This document shows, one piece after another, positions 42,860 through 53,043 of a DNA stretch of 64,000 nucleotides (the first letter of the stretch is position 1; every line of letters begins with the position of its first letter). Where the stretch lies: contig NZ_CP140098.1 of the NCBI RefSeq assembly GCF_034440735.1, positions 3,329,501-3,393,500 on the forward strand, in the 5' to 3' direction. The DNA comes from Deinococcus sp. AB2017081. GTDB taxonomy: Bacteria; Deinococcota; Deinococci; Deinococcales; Deinococcaceae. Below the pieces are notes generated by a model. The model did not search any database. It was not told the origin of the DNA and saw nothing but the letters and a program-made list of their open reading frames with translations. The translations under genes and the position numbers were made by a program.

Positions 42860-44281
42860 ATGTCTGTCGTGACCCGCATTGCCCCCAGCCCCACCGGCGA
42901 CCCGCACGTGGGCACCGCGTACATCGGGCTGTTCAACTCCACCCTGGCCCGCCAGTCGGGCGGCACCTTCATCCTGCGGATCGAGGACACGGACCGGGGC
43001 CGCTACGTGGCGGACAGCGAGACGCGCATCTTCCGCATGATGCAGTGGCTGGGCCTGACGCCGGATCAGTCGCCCCTCCAGGGTGGCCCGAACGGCCCGT
43101 ACCGGCAGTCCGAGCGGTTCGACCTCTACGGCGACTATGCGCGGCAGCTCGTGGCGTCGGGACACGCCTACTACGCCTTCGAGACGCCGGAGGAGCTGAC
43201 CACCCTGCGCGAGGCGGCCCAGGCGGGCGGCCACGTGATCCACGTGCCCAGCCGCGACCTCGACCCGCAGGCAGCGCAGGCTCGGGTCGACGCGGGCGAG
43301 GCCGCCGTGATCCGCCTGAAGGTGCCGCGTGACGGCGAGACGGTCGTGAACGACACCCTGCGCGATCCCATCCACTTCCAGAACCGCGAGATCGACGACA
43401 AGGTACTCCTGAAGGCCGACGGTTTCCCCACGTACCACCTCGCGAACGTGGTCGACGACCGCCTGATGGGCGTGACCCACGTGGTGCGGGCCGAGGAGTG
43501 GATCACCTCCACCCCCATCCACATCCTGCTGTACCGCGCCTTTTCGTGGCCGGAGCCGGTGTGGGCGCACATGCCGCTGCTGCGCAACGCCGACAAGTCC
43601 AAGATCAGCAAGCGCAAGAATCCCACCAGCGTCGAGTGGTACCAGCAGCAGGGCTTCCTGCCCGAGGCGATGCTGAACTTCCTGGCGACCATGGGCTGGA
43701 CGCACCCGGACGGCCGCGAGCTCTTCGACCTGGCCGAATTTGAGCGCGTGTTCCGGCTGGAGGACGTGACCCTGGGCGGCCCGGTCTTCAGCCTCGACAA
43801 GCTGCGCTGGTACAACGGCAAGTACCTGCGCGAGGTGCTGAGCGAGGACGACGTGGCCCGCCGCCTGCACGCCTTCCTGCAGGGTCAGAAATCGGAACTG
43901 CCGCTTGACGACTACTTCCGTGCCGTGACGCGACTGATGACGCCGCGCATGGAGGTCTTCAGCGAGTTTCTGGAGAAGACAGGCTACTTCTGGTCAGAGG
44001 AGTACGCCGTGAACGAGAAGGCGCAGGCGGCCATCGACGGCGCACGGGATCTGCTGCCGGAACTCGCCGCCCGCCTGAAGAACCTGCCGACCTTCGACGC
44101 CGACTCCATCAAGGCCATGTTCCACGCCTACGCCGAGGAGAAGGGGCTGAAGCTCGGCAAGGTCATGCCGCCGGTGCGGGCCGCCGTGGCGGGGACGATG
44201 GAGAGCCCCGATCTGCCGGAGCTGCTCGCCACGCTGGGCCAGGAACGGGTCGTGTCACGCCTCGCGAGGGCCGTGCAGTGA
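42860..44281 (+). CDS. gltX: Glutamyl-tRNA synthetase
   Basis: Charges tRNA-Glu. 473 aa, bacterial class Ic size. HIGH-type motif in RIAPSPTGDPHVGTAY, KMSKS-type KISKRKNPTSV, plus EDTDRGRYV and TYHLANVVDDRLMGVTHV. The C-terminal anticodon domain is helical. A possible non-discriminating form cannot be told. Overlaps the DUF1304 gene by four bases (GTGA). Confidence 0.96.
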   Translation: MSVVTRIAPSPTGDPHVGTAYIGLFNSTLARQSGGTFILRIEDTDRGRYVADSETRIFRMMQWLGLTPDQSPLQGGPNGPYRQSERFDLYGDYARQLVASGHAYYAFETPEELTTLREAAQAGGHVIHVPSRDLDPQAAQARVDAGEAAVIRLKVPRDGETVVNDTLRDPIHFQNREIDDKVLLKADGFPTYHLANVVDDRLMGVTHVVRAEEWITSTPIHILLYRAFSWPEPVWAHMPLLRNADKSKISKRKNPTSVEWYQQQGFLPEAMLNFLATMGWTHPDGRELFDLAEFERVFRLEDVTLGGPVFSLDKLRWYNGKYLREVLSEDDVARRLHAFLQGQKSELPLDDYFRAVTRLMTPRMEVFSEFLEKTGYFWSEEYAVNEKAQAAIDGARDLLPELAARLKNLPTFDADSIKAMFHAYAEEKGLKLGKVMPPVRAAVAGTMESPDLPELLATLGQERVVSRLARAVQ

Positions 44282-44631
44282 GCGCCGTTGCCGCCGTGCT
44301 GGTCGCCGGAATCGCCCTGCTGCACGTGTACATCCTGGTGCTGGAGATGGTGCTGTGGGAGACGCCGCGTGCCATGCGGGCCTTCGGCACCACGCCCGAG
44401 TTCGCTGCCCAGACACGCACCCTTGCCGCGAACCAGGGGCTGTACAACGGCTTCCTCGCCGCCGGGCTGCTGTGGGGGCTGGTCATCGGGTCGCCTGCCG
44501 TGCAGCTGTTCTTCCTGATCTGCGTGGCTGTGGCCGGCCTCTACGGTGCCATGACTGCCAACCGGCGGATTCTCTTCATCCAGACGGTGCCGGCGGCGCT
44601 GGCGATCGTGGCGGTGCTGCTCGCCCGCTGA
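44278..44631 (+). CDS. DUF1304 membrane protein
   Basis: 117-aa, four hydrophobic helices: VLVAGIALLHVYILVLEMVLW, NQGLYNGFLAAGLLWGLVIG, VQLFFLICVAVAGLYGAMT and VPAALAIVAVLLAR. The family body ETPRAMRAFGTTPEFAAQT and LAANQGLYNG is typical of DUF1304. Function unknown. Its GTG start overlaps the gltX stop, so it is co-translated with gltX; its stop lies four bases from the convergent META gene. Confidence 0.87.
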   Translation: MSAVAAVLVAGIALLHVYILVLEMVLWETPRAMRAFGTTPEFAAQTRTLAANQGLYNGFLAAGLLWGLVIGSPAVQLFFLICVAVAGLYGAMTANRRILFIQTVPAALAIVAVLLAR

Positions 44632-44634
44632 ACG

Positions 44635-45045
44635 TCAGCGCGGCACCGACGTGAACTCCAGCCGCCCCGCACCCGCGTGCAGGATCAGCGTCCCATGCCG
44701 CCACTCGATCCGGGTGGCGGTCTTCAGCAGGGCGGTGAAGTCCTCGCGCAGGGCCAGGGCGTGATCGGGGCAGCGGTCAGTCGTGCCGGCCTGCACATCC
44801 CAGATCCGGACGGTGTCGCCGCTGATCGCCACGCGGGCACGCAGGGGACTGCAGCCGGTGGTGCCGGTCAGCCGGTCGCCCTGGAGGGTGAACGCGGGGC
44901 GGGTCATCCGCGCACCGGGAACGCGAAGCCGTCCACCATCCACCTCGCTGTCCGGCGTGAGGCCCGAGAGTGTCCAGCGCGGCCCGGCCAGCGGCAGAGG
45001 CGGGGGCGCGGCGGTCAGAACCAGCACGGCCAGCACGCTCAGCAT
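44635..45045 (-). CDS. META/HslJ-domain secreted protein
   Basis: 136 aa. N-terminal hydrophobic signal ([14 protein letters not shown]), then a META domain: [28 protein letters not shown], and [18 protein letters not shown]. Two Cys (TGCS and DRCPD) probably form a disulfide. HslJ-like proteins are linked to heat and antibiotic stress in enterics; here the role is unknown. GACAAT six bases before ATG 45045 is the likely -10. Confidence 0.8.
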   Translation of the reverse strand: MLSVLAVLVLTAAPPPLPLAGPRWTLSGLTPDSEVDGGRLRVPGARMTRPAFTLQGDRLTGTTGCSPLRARVAISGDTVRIWDVQAGTTDRCPDHALALREDFTALLKTATRIEWRHGTLILHAGAGRLEFTSVPR

Positions 45046-45078
45046 GGGCGTATTGTCGGTGTTCCGTCCGCCACACGC

Positions 45079-45236
45079 TAGACTGCTGCCAAACGAGCGT
45101 TAGAGTATTTGTCCGAATTACAGCATCAGTTAAACAGCGTCTGGTGCTTCCATTCTCCCAAATCCTCTGTGAAATTCACTCGCTCTGCTCGGTCATAAAG
45201 AACGGATCTTATGACAGATGCTCTAGATCAGGAGGC
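45079..45236 (+). promoter_or_regulatory. Promoter and structured leader of the B12-binding gene
   Basis: TAGACT (45079-45084) has no start codon behind it, so it would give a leader of about 150 nt, unusual among the leaderless genes here. The leader is A+T-rich and has two hairpins: AGCATCAG/CTGGTGCT (45122-45148) and TCATAA/TTATGA (45193-45214). It does not match a cobalamin riboswitch. Alternative later promoters are possible. Confidence 0.35.
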
Positions 45237-45242
45237 ATGAAC

Positions 45243-45668
45243 GTGACAGGAGACCGAAGGATACGAGTCCTGATCGCCAAGCCCGGCATGGACGGGCATG
45301 ACCGGGGCGCGAAGGTCGTGGCCCGTGCCCTGCGCGACGCGGGCATGGAAGTGATCTACACGGGCCTGCGCCAGACGGCCGAGATGATCGTGAACGCCGC
45401 CGTGCAGGAGGACGTGGACGCCATCGGCCTGAGCGTGCTGTCCGGTGCCCACATGGTGTATTTCCGCGACGTCATGACGCTGCTGCGCGAGCAGGGCGCA
45501 GACGACATCATCGTGTTCGGCGGCGGGATTATCCCGGATCAGGATCTGCCGACCCTCAGGGAGATCGGCGTGGGCCGCGTGTTCACGCCAGGGGCCAGTA
45601 CCCAGGACGCCGCCACGTACCTCAAAGAGGCCGTGCAGGAGCGGTGGAAGGCCCAGGGCGAGGCGTGA
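45243..45668 (+). CDS. Cobalamin-binding subunit of methylmalonyl-CoA-type mutase
   Basis: 141 aa, a stand-alone B12-binding Rossmann domain like the C-terminal part of methylmalonyl-CoA mutase (small-subunit McmA2 type). The cobalamin His is in [18 protein letters not shown] (DxHxxG). Next are [17 protein letters not shown] and [15 protein letters not shown]. It needs a catalytic subunit not seen here. Start: AGGAGG at 45230-45235 is seven bases from GTG 45243 but only one base from ATG 45237, so GTG is preferred; the ATG adds two residues. Confidence 0.88.
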   Translation: MTGDRRIRVLIAKPGMDGHDRGAKVVARALRDAGMEVIYTGLRQTAEMIVNAAVQEDVDAIGLSVLSGAHMVYFRDVMTLLREQGADDIIVFGGGIIPDQDLPTLREIGVGRVFTPGASTQDAATYLKEAVQERWKAQGEA

Positions 45669-45695
45669 GCCCCCGCACCCCTGAGGACAGCAGCC

Positions 45696-46871
45696 ATGAG
45701 TGACGCCGCCTCCACGTCCGGCACGGCCCGGCTGGATGTGGGGCGGGTCGCGCCGCTGTATGCCGCCCAGGCGCTGGCGACCGGCGCGACCACGGTGAGC
45801 ACGGTGCTGGCCAGCCTGATCATCAGCGGGCTGGCGAGCGAGACCCTGGCGGGCCTGCCCAGCACACTGATCCAGGCGTCGGGGGCCGTGACCGCCGGGG
45901 CCTTCGGGGCCCTGATGCTGCGCTCGGGGCGGCGGTTCGGTCTGGCCGTCGCGTTCACGCTGGGGGCGGTGGGGGCGGTGGTGGGCTTCCTGGGTGCCCG
46001 CGCAGGCGTGACCCCGGTCTTCCTGCTGGGCGCGATGATGATGGGCGGGGCCCAGGGCGGCTACCAGCAGGCCCGCTACGCCGCCGCCGAGAGTGTCCCC
46101 GAGGCGCGGCGCGGCACCGCCCTGGGCGCGCTGATGCTCATGAGCGTGCTGGGGTCGTTTGTCATGACCGGCTTCTCGCACCCCATCGAAGCGCTGGGCC
46201 GGGCGCTGGGCAGCACCGCAGAGGTCGCCGGCTGGCTGGTCGGCGGCGGCCTGCTGGCCGTGGCCGCCGTGCTCATGCTGATCTGGCGACCGCTGCGGCC
46301 GGTGGTGGCCGGCACGCCTCCCGCCCGCCTGACCCTGGCGCAGGCGTTCCGGATTCCAGGGGTGCGCTCCACCGCACTGGCCGTGGCCACCGCCCAGGGC
46401 CTGATGGTCACCCTAATGAGCCTCACGCCGCTGCGGGCGCACCACATGGGCGTGGATCACGCGGGCGTGGCGGCGCTGATCTCGGGCCACATCCTGGGCA
46501 TGTTCGGCTTCGGGTGGCTGACCGGCCCGCTGATCGACCGCCTCGGGCTGCGGTTCGGCTACGTGGGCGGCGCGGCCCTGCTGCTGTCGGCCGCCCTGAC
46601 CGCGCCGCTGCCCGGCACCGCGTGGCTGGGGATCAGCATGTTCCTCCTGGGCCTGGGGTGGAACCTCGCCTTCGTGGCCGGCAGCAAGGCCCTGACACGC
46701 TTTCCAGCGGCCCAGGGAGTCACGGACAGCCTGGGCTTCGTGGCCTCGGGCCTGGGCACGCTGATCGGCGGCGTGGTGATCGCCCGCGTGGGCTTCCCCG
46801 CGCTGGCTGCCGCGTGCGCGGTGTGGGCGGCCGTGCCGCTGTTCAGCGCGTGGCGGGTGCGGGCGGGGTGA
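45696..46871 (+). CDS. MFS transporter
   Basis: 391-aa, about 12 hydrophobic helices. The start VGRVAPLYAAQALATGATT and middle loop RPVVAGTPPARLTLAQAF separate two six-helix halves. MMMGGAQGGYQQARYAAAESVPEARRGTALG contains the A-motif-like loop of the first half. A GAGGA sequence precedes ATG 45696. The family (YfkF/arabinose-efflux-like) does not reveal a substrate. It follows the mutase subunit by 27 bp and may be co-transcribed. Confidence 0.82.
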   Translation: MSDAASTSGTARLDVGRVAPLYAAQALATGATTVSTVLASLIISGLASETLAGLPSTLIQASGAVTAGAFGALMLRSGRRFGLAVAFTLGAVGAVVGFLGARAGVTPVFLLGAMMMGGAQGGYQQARYAAAESVPEARRGTALGALMLMSVLGSFVMTGFSHPIEALGRALGSTAEVAGWLVGGGLLAVAAVLMLIWRPLRPVVAGTPPARLTLAQAFRIPGVRSTALAVATAQGLMVTLMSLTPLRAHHMGVDHAGVAALISGHILGMFGFGWLTGPLIDRLGLRFGYVGGAALLLSAALTAPLPGTAWLGISMFLLGLGWNLAFVAGSKALTRFPAAQGVTDSLGFVASGLGTLIGGVVIARVGFPALAAACAVWAAVPLFSAWRVRAG

Positions 46872-47019
46872 GGGGCTGATATCGGCAAGGCGGAAGGCGA
46901 CCCCTCATACGGGATCAAGTTGATTGCAGACCATGGCAGCGTCGTGAGCCAGAGACCCTTTACCCCAGGGGAGGGAGGAGCGCCGAGGGCGGACGGATAG
47001 AGGGTCTTGGAGGCCGCGA

Positions 47020-47069
47020 ACTCAACTTAAACCGCGCCGCCCCGTTCCAGCACGGTGGGGGCGGCGCGG
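47020..47069 (-). terminator. Terminator of the pst operon
   Basis: A perfect 12-bp stem (47032-47043 with 47058-47069, CCGCGCCGCCCC/GGGGCGGCGCGG) and TTTAAGTT beyond it on the minus strand, 20 bp after the pstB stop. Confidence 0.75.
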
Positions 47070-47089
47070 GTCATGCCTGGAGTGTACGG

Positions 47090-47860
47090 TCAGCCGAAGC
47101 GGCCCGATACGTAGGCCTCGGTGCGCTCGTCGCGGGGGCTGGTGAAGATCTGGTCGGTCACGCCGTGCTCGACCATGTCGCCCACCAGGAAGAAGGACGT
47201 GGTATCGCTTACGCGGGCGGCCTGGTGCATGTTGTGAGTGACGATCACGATGGTCGTGACCTTCTTCAGCTCGGACATCAGATCCTCGATCTTGGCGGTG
47301 CTGGCCGGGTCGAGCGCACTGGTCGGCTCGTCCATGAGCAGGATCTCGGGGTCGACGGCCAGGGCGCGGGCAATACACAGCCGCTGCTGCTGCCCGCCGG
47401 ACAGCCCAGTGGCGGGCGTGTTCAGGCGATCCTTGACCTCTTCCCACAGCGCCGCGCCGCGCAGGCTGCGCTCGGCGACCTGCATCAGCTGGGCCCTGTC
47501 GCGCACGCCGGTCAGTTTCAGGCCGGCGACCACGTTGTCGAACACGCTCATGGTCGGGAAGGGATTGGGCTTCTGGAACACCATGCCCACGCGCCGGCGC
47601 ATGCTGACCGGATCGACCGCCGGGTCGTAGATGTCCTGGCCGTCGAGCAGGATCTTGCCCGCCACCCGCGCACCGGGCGTCATGTCGTGCATGCGGTTAA
47701 TCGCCCGCAGGAACGTGGTCTTCCCGCACCCGGACGGGCCGATCAGGGCGTTCACGGTGCCCCGGCGGAAGTCCAGCGACACATTCTTCACGGCGCGGTT
47801 GTCGCCGTAGAAGATGTCGACGTTCTGGGCACTGAGGATCACGGGGGTGGGCTGGGTCAT
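47090..47860 (-). CDS. pstB: Phosphate ABC transporter ATP-binding protein
   Basis: 256-aa ATPase of the high-affinity phosphate importer. Walker [40 protein letters not shown], signature [16 protein letters not shown], Walker [14 protein letters not shown], switch His [13 protein letters not shown], the PstB-specific set. It is separated from pstA by 157 bp holding a possible 24-aa ORF (47911-47985), too weak to call. No phoU follows. Confidence 0.96.
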   Translation of the reverse strand: MTQPTPVILSAQNVDIFYGDNRAVKNVSLDFRRGTVNALIGPSGCGKTTFLRAINRMHDMTPGARVAGKILLDGQDIYDPAVDPVSMRRRVGMVFQKPNPFPTMSVFDNVVAGLKLTGVRDRAQLMQVAERSLRGAALWEEVKDRLNTPATGLSGGQQQRLCIARALAVDPEILLMDEPTSALDPASTAKIEDLMSELKKVTTIVIVTHNMHQAARVSDTTSFFLVGDMVEHGVTDQIFTSPRDERTEAYVSGRFG

Positions 47861-48017
47861 GGGATGGGGCTCCTGGAAGGACGGGGTGGGTGGGGGCTCT
47901 GAGCTGTGGGCTATGAGGCGGGCGTCTGCTCTGGCGGTGGTTTCCGCTCGCGGGCACGGAGCCGGGTGGGGGCTGGGGCATCCATGCTGTTCCTCACCGC
48001 CCGGAGCCCGCCGCCGC

Positions 48018-48887
48018 CTACTTCCGGCGGCTGAAGCGCCGGGCCAGCAGGCTCGTCACGAAGATCAGCGTGATCAGCAGCAGCGCGCCGGCCTTGGCAA
48101 GGCGCTGGTTCTCGTCGTAGGCGCTGGTCGCGCCCCGGTAGATCTCCAGCGGCAGGGCGCTCATGGGCTTGCTGGGGTCGAGGTTCACGTTCGGGTTCCC
48201 GAAGGCCGTGAACAGCAGCGGCGCGGCCTCGCCGGCCACGCGGGCCAGCGCCAGCATGACGCCGGTGATGATCCCGCCGGCGGCGGCGGGCAGCACGATC
48301 CGCAGCGTGACCAGCCATTTGGGCAGGCCCAGCGCCAGCCCGGCCTCGCGCACCGAGAGCGGCACGAGCTTCAGGACTTCCTCGCTGGTGCGGACGACGA
48401 TGGGAATCATCAGGAAGCCCAGCGCCAGGGCGCCCGCGAAGCCGGAGAAGCCGAACTGCAGCACGATCAGGCCGTAGGCCACGAGACCCATCACGATGGC
48501 GGGAATCCCGGCCAGCACGTCACTGATCATACGTACGGTGGGCATCAGCGGGTGGCGGGGGTACTCGGCCAGGAAGATCCCGCCGGCCACGCCGACGACC
48601 ACGCCGATCACCGAGGCCATCAGCAGCATCTCGACACTGCCCAGGATGGCGTTCAGCAGGCCGCCGCCCGTCTCGCCCTCCGGGGCAGGCACCTTCGTGA
48701 AGAAGTCGAGGTTCATCGCGCCGATGCCCTCGCGCAGGAGGTACAGGAAGATCAGGATCAGGGGCGCGACGACGACCAGGGTGGCGATCAGGATCAGGCC
48801 GCCCATCAGCATGTTCTTCGCGCGGCGGGCGGGGCTCAGGCCGGTGGCGGGGCGGCGGGCGGCCGCCGGGGTGGCAGCGCTCATCAC
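48018..48887 (-). CDS. pstA: Phosphate ABC transporter permease PstA
   Basis: 289-aa permease, six helices. Hallmarks are the extracytoplasmic [40 protein letters not shown], and the cytoplasmic coupling loop [18 protein letters not shown]. Its ATG overlaps the pstC stop (ATGA). Polar N-terminal 30 residues. Confidence 0.95.
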   Translation of the reverse strand: MMSAATPAAARRPATGLSPARRAKNMLMGGLILIATLVVVAPLILIFLYLLREGIGAMNLDFFTKVPAPEGETGGGLLNAILGSVEMLLMASVIGVVVGVAGGIFLAEYPRHPLMPTVRMISDVLAGIPAIVMGLVAYGLIVLQFGFSGFAGALALGFLMIPIVVRTSEEVLKLVPLSVREAGLALGLPKWLVTLRIVLPAAAGGIITGVMLALARVAGEAAPLLFTAFGNPNVNLDPSKPMSALPLEIYRGATSAYDENQRLAKAGALLLITLIFVTSLLARRFSRRK

Positions 48888-49894
48888 TGGATCCCCCGTG
48901 GGGTGAGTCTGGCGATGATCAGCCGCGCCACGTAGTTCACGAGCACGCTCAGCAGGAACAGGCTCAGGCCCAGCGTGACGACCGACGAGCGGTGCAGGGT
49001 CTCGCGGGCATCACCGAACTGGTTGGCGATCACCGACGCCATGGTGCTGGCGTTCCCCCAGATCGAGCGGATCACGTCCTGGCTGTCTCCGATCACCATG
49101 GCGACCGCCAGAGTCTCGCCCAGGGCGCGGCCCAGCGCCAGGATCACGCCACCGAGAATGCCGGCCCGTGCGTACGGCAGGATGGCCCGCGAGATGACCT
49201 CCCATTTGGTCGCCCCCAGGGCGTACATCGCCTCGCGCTGATCGGCGGGCACCAGCCGGATCACGTCGCGCGCCACCGACGCCGTGTACGGCAGGATCAT
49301 GACGGTCAGGATGATGATCGCCAGCGCCAGCCCGCGTCCCGCGCCGCTGCTGGGCACGAAGAAGCACTGCAGGGTGGTCTGGTTCTCGGCCCACAGGCCC
49401 GCGCACTTCGTGTACAGCGCCAGCCGCTCCGGGTACAGCTCCTGGTTGAAGAAGGTGATCTGCCACCGCGCCAGCACCGGCGCGATCACGAACAGCGCCC
49501 ACAGTCCGTACACCACGCTGGGCACGGCCGCCAGCAGCTCGATCAGGTACCCCACCGGATTGGCCAGCCACTTCGGGGCGTACTCCGCGACGAACAGGGC
49601 GCTCGCCACGGCCAGCGGCACGCTGATGACCAGCGCGGCCAGACTCGTGATCAGCGTGCCCAGGATCATGCTGGACGCGCCGAAGACGCCCGTGACCGGA
49701 TTCCACGTGCGCTGCGTGAAGAACTCCAGCCCGAAGCGCTGGAGCGCCGGCCACGAGTCCCGCGTGAGCTGGTAGATGCTGGTCAGGAACACCAGCAGGA
49801 TCACCGAGGCGAGCAGCAGGATCAGCACCTCGAACACGCGGTCGCTGGCACTCGACAGGCGGGCGGGCGGGGCGGGGCGGGCGGGTTCACTCAT
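48884..49894 (-). CDS. pstC: Phosphate ABC transporter permease PstC
   Basis: 336-aa permease from ATG 49894 (SD GAGG). Marks: [36 protein letters not shown], coupling loop [23 protein letters not shown] (family EAA region), and [18 protein letters not shown] 60-residue insert around [20 protein letters not shown] lies between helices, typical for this group. The longer start at 49933 is not supported. Confidence 0.95.
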   Translation of the reverse strand: MSEPARPAPPARLSSASDRVFEVLILLLASVILLVFLTSIYQLTRDSWPALQRFGLEFFTQRTWNPVTGVFGASSMILGTLITSLAALVISVPLAVASALFVAEYAPKWLANPVGYLIELLAAVPSVVYGLWALFVIAPVLARWQITFFNQELYPERLALYTKCAGLWAENQTTLQCFFVPSSGAGRGLALAIIILTVMILPYTASVARDVIRLVPADQREAMYALGATKWEVISRAILPYARAGILGGVILALGRALGETLAVAMVIGDSQDVIRSIWGNASTMASVIANQFGDARETLHRSSVVTLGLSLFLLSVLVNYVARLIIARLTPRGIQ

Positions 49895-49983
49895 GGGGTC
49901 ATGACCTCGGCAGGCATCTACGGAGCAGTTCACCGTGAAATCGTCAGGAGCAGGTCAGCTGAACGGTGCGCAGCGGCTGACAC

Positions 49984-50016
49984 GGCAAATGGGCGGCCCC
50001 CCGTGGAGGGCCGCCC
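49984..50016 (-). terminator. Attenuating hairpin between pstS and pstC
   Basis: A perfect 9-bp stem GGGCGGCCC (50016-50008) with GGGCCGCCC (49999-49991), followed on the minus strand by ATTTGCC. Placed after pstS it would let more binding protein be made than permease. Confidence 0.6.
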
Positions 50017-50031
50017 CGTAGAGGGTCTGGC

Positions 50032-51054
<1,023 letters not shown>

Positions 51055-51074
51055 GGCGGTAGCTTGCCGGGCGT

Positions 51075-51113
51075 GTGTCAGTCCTCCGTCAGGGAATGTC
51101 AGCCGGATGTCAG
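51075..51113 (-). promoter_or_regulatory. Pho box with four direct repeats upstream of pstS
   Basis: On the minus strand CTGACAT, CTGACAT, CTGACGG, CTGACAC repeat at 11, 10 and 11-nt spacing, the one-helical-turn layout bound by PhoB/PhoP dimers. The box ends about 20 bp before the pstS start codon, in the place of a -35. Confidence 0.75.
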
Positions 51114-51244
51114 CCCGTGTGGCCTTCCCCGCAGCTGTCCAACCGAGCCAGTCCTGATCCCGCTGCAGTTCATGCCCCTGCCCACCGTCATGTCAGCAAA
51201 ACGTTCTCCCGTGCTCACTGCCCCCTGTGCCCGGTGACCCGGCT

Positions 51245-52501
51245 CTACAAGTCTGCGCCCTGCCCTGACGGCCGCCCCCGCACGAGCACCACCGCCAGCC
51301 CCAGCAGCGCGGCGTTCAGCACAGCGATCACCACGAACAGCGCGGCGGGCTGCGCGTGGTAGATCACGCCGGCCACGCCCGCCGCCGGGATCGAGCCCAG
51401 CAGGCCCAGCAGCTGCACGCCCGAATACAGGTCGGCACTGCCCCGCGCCGGCAGCCGGGCGAACAGCACGGCGTTCTGGTACGTCTGGGTCAGGAAGATC
51501 GCGGCGGCGAGCACGCCCACCACGGCCAGCAGCGCCCCCACGTTCCCAGCCGGCACCAGCAGCAGCGCACCTGCGCCCAGCAGGCCCAGCACGCGGGTGA
51601 CCACCAGCGTCCGCTCGGCCGGAACGTGTGTGATCCGGCGCAGCACCAGGCCGTACATCAGTACGGTCACGGCGGCGGTCACGACCGGCAGCAGCGACAC
51701 GGTGCCCACGCCGAAGCCCAGCGCCTCGCGGAAGTACAGGATCTGGAACACGCTCATCTGGTCAAGGAACAGGCTGAGCACGTAGAACGCCACCACCTGC
51801 GGCAGGCCCGGCGCGTGGCGGCCCTCCCACACGTGCGCGAGTGTGCGGGTCACGCTCTGCCACGGGTGCAGGTCACGGTGTTCCAGCATGGCGGCCTGAC
51901 CAGTGCCGGTCTCCTGGGTGATCGCGTTGCGCCACAGGAACATGACGGTCATGCCCACCCCGCCCAGCGCGTAGTACACCCGCATGGTCGGCTCGACGCC
52001 GTAGCGCTGCATGACCAGTCCCACCAGCGGCGCGGCCAGCCCGCACAGCGCCACCGTCAGGTTCAGGATGCCGAACACCCGGGCACGCAGGGACTGCGGC
52101 ACGTCCTCGATGACCAGCAGGCTCCACGACACCGTCACGATCCGGCCCGTGGCACTGAGCACCCCCGCCACCACGAAGGCCGCGAAACTGTCGGACACCG
52201 CCCATACGAACATGGGCACCGACCACGACACCAGATCCCAGACCAGCGTGGTGCGCTTGCGGCCCAGACGGTTCGTGACCGGCGCGGCCAGGATCTGGAA
52301 CACGAAGGACACCGCCAGTGTGATCGATCCGACCAGCCCGATCTCGGTGCTGCTCAGGCCCACTTCACGCATGTACAGCGGCGCGTAGTACAGCACCACC
52401 ACACCGAACACCGCCCACAGCGGCTCCGTGATGATGGCGCTGCGCGCGTTGCGGGGAAGGCCGGCCAGCGACGGCCAGGGACGACGGGATGCCGTGGACA
52501 T
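51245..52501 (-). CDS. MFS transporter
   Basis: 418-aa with about 12 hydrophobic helices. The N-half cytoplasmic loop APVTNRLGRKRTTLVWD is the MFS A-motif (GxLxDRxGRR type). DVPQSLRARVFGILNLTVAL and YQNAVLFARLPARGSADLYSGVQLLG are further marks. SD CGAGG six bases before ATG 52501. Substrate unknown. It is the last core gene before the tRNA fragment. Confidence 0.83.
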   Translation of the reverse strand: MSTASRRPWPSLAGLPRNARSAIITEPLWAVFGVVVLYYAPLYMREVGLSSTEIGLVGSITLAVSFVFQILAAPVTNRLGRKRTTLVWDLVSWSVPMFVWAVSDSFAAFVVAGVLSATGRIVTVSWSLLVIEDVPQSLRARVFGILNLTVALCGLAAPLVGLVMQRYGVEPTMRVYYALGGVGMTVMFLWRNAITQETGTGQAAMLEHRDLHPWQSVTRTLAHVWEGRHAPGLPQVVAFYVLSLFLDQMSVFQILYFREALGFGVGTVSLLPVVTAAVTVLMYGLVLRRITHVPAERTLVVTRVLGLLGAGALLLVPAGNVGALLAVVGVLAAAIFLTQTYQNAVLFARLPARGSADLYSGVQLLGLLGSIPAAGVAGVIYHAQPAALFVVIAVLNAALLGLAVVLVRGRPSGQGADL

Positions 52502-52584
52502 GCAGACCTCGCGGTGGAATGGGGGAACCGGTGCAGAACGCAAGAGGCCGCGCCCCGGGCACGGGGCCATACGGGGCGCGGAGC

Positions 52585-52642
52585 TGGCGGAACGGGAGAG
52601 ATTCGAACTCTCGGTACGGTTGCCCGTACACACGCTTTCCAG
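52585..52642 (-). tRNA. 3' fragment of tRNA-Ser(GGA), integration scar (att site)
   Basis: Read on the minus strand from 52642, CTGGAAA is a Ser-GGA anticodon loop followed by its 3' stem GCGTG. Then come a long variable arm GTACGG-GCAA-CCGTAC, a T-arm GAGAG-TTCGAAT-CTCTC, the acceptor 3' strand CCGTTCC, discriminator G and encoded CCA (52587-52585). The 5' half (D-arm, 5' acceptor GGAACGG) is absent: the sequence right of 52642 does not pair. A cut in the anticodon loop with the 3' part left behind is the classic product of tyrosine-integrase insertion, so the intact gene is expected at the far end of the island. Confidence 0.85.
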
Positions 52643-53043
52643 GAATGAGCCCTTCAAAACAGCTTGAAAAAGTCGTCCTAGACAGCCTTTCCGACACAGA
52701 GCGAAGGTGTGGGAGCACGCTTACGCTGGGGGCGAGTCTACAAGTTGGGAGACGAAATTGCACGCCTTTGAAGAAACAGGCGAGCGGTGTGTCATGGGTC
52801 TTCTTCCTGTCCAGGCGGTGCAGTCGGTGGGGAGCAATCGAGATAGATGGGGCAAGGTTGCGGGGCTGGGTGCATGGTATTCACTTCCTTTGAGTCGAGA
52901 ACAGAGGGGTTGGAGGCGCGTGGGGACGACCACTTGACCCCCGATGTGTGAGGGTTCGTGATCTGGCAATCGCGCACATGCCGCCTTTTCAGGCCGCGTG
53001 GTGCGCTATGAAGGGGGAATCTTGTCCAACTGAAGGGGCGCAC
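52643..53043. other. Island border, no gene seen
   Basis: About 400 bp between the tRNA scar and the first island gene, visibly lower in GC than the core on its left. No integrase, 5' tRNA exon or conserved ORF is apparent. TTGACC (52934-52939) with a poor CGTGAT 17 bp later is the only promoter candidate. A GAAGGGG ribosome-binding site closes the region. Confidence 0.5.

Noticed and set aside
45090..45236. Cobalamin riboswitch before the B12-binding gene
   Set aside because: No B12-box-like GCCACTG or the expected multi-helix core; only two simple hairpins are visible.
47911..47985. A 24-aa ORF between pstA and pstB with a GAGGAA sequence upstream
   Set aside because: Composition is Pro/Arg-rich without features, and there is no sign of conservation; left as a note only.
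52585..53043. Group I intron in the tRNA-Ser anticodon loop instead of an integration scar
   Set aside because: No 5' half (GGAACGG acceptor, D-arm) is found on the minus strand in the next 400 bp, and a large operon follows.
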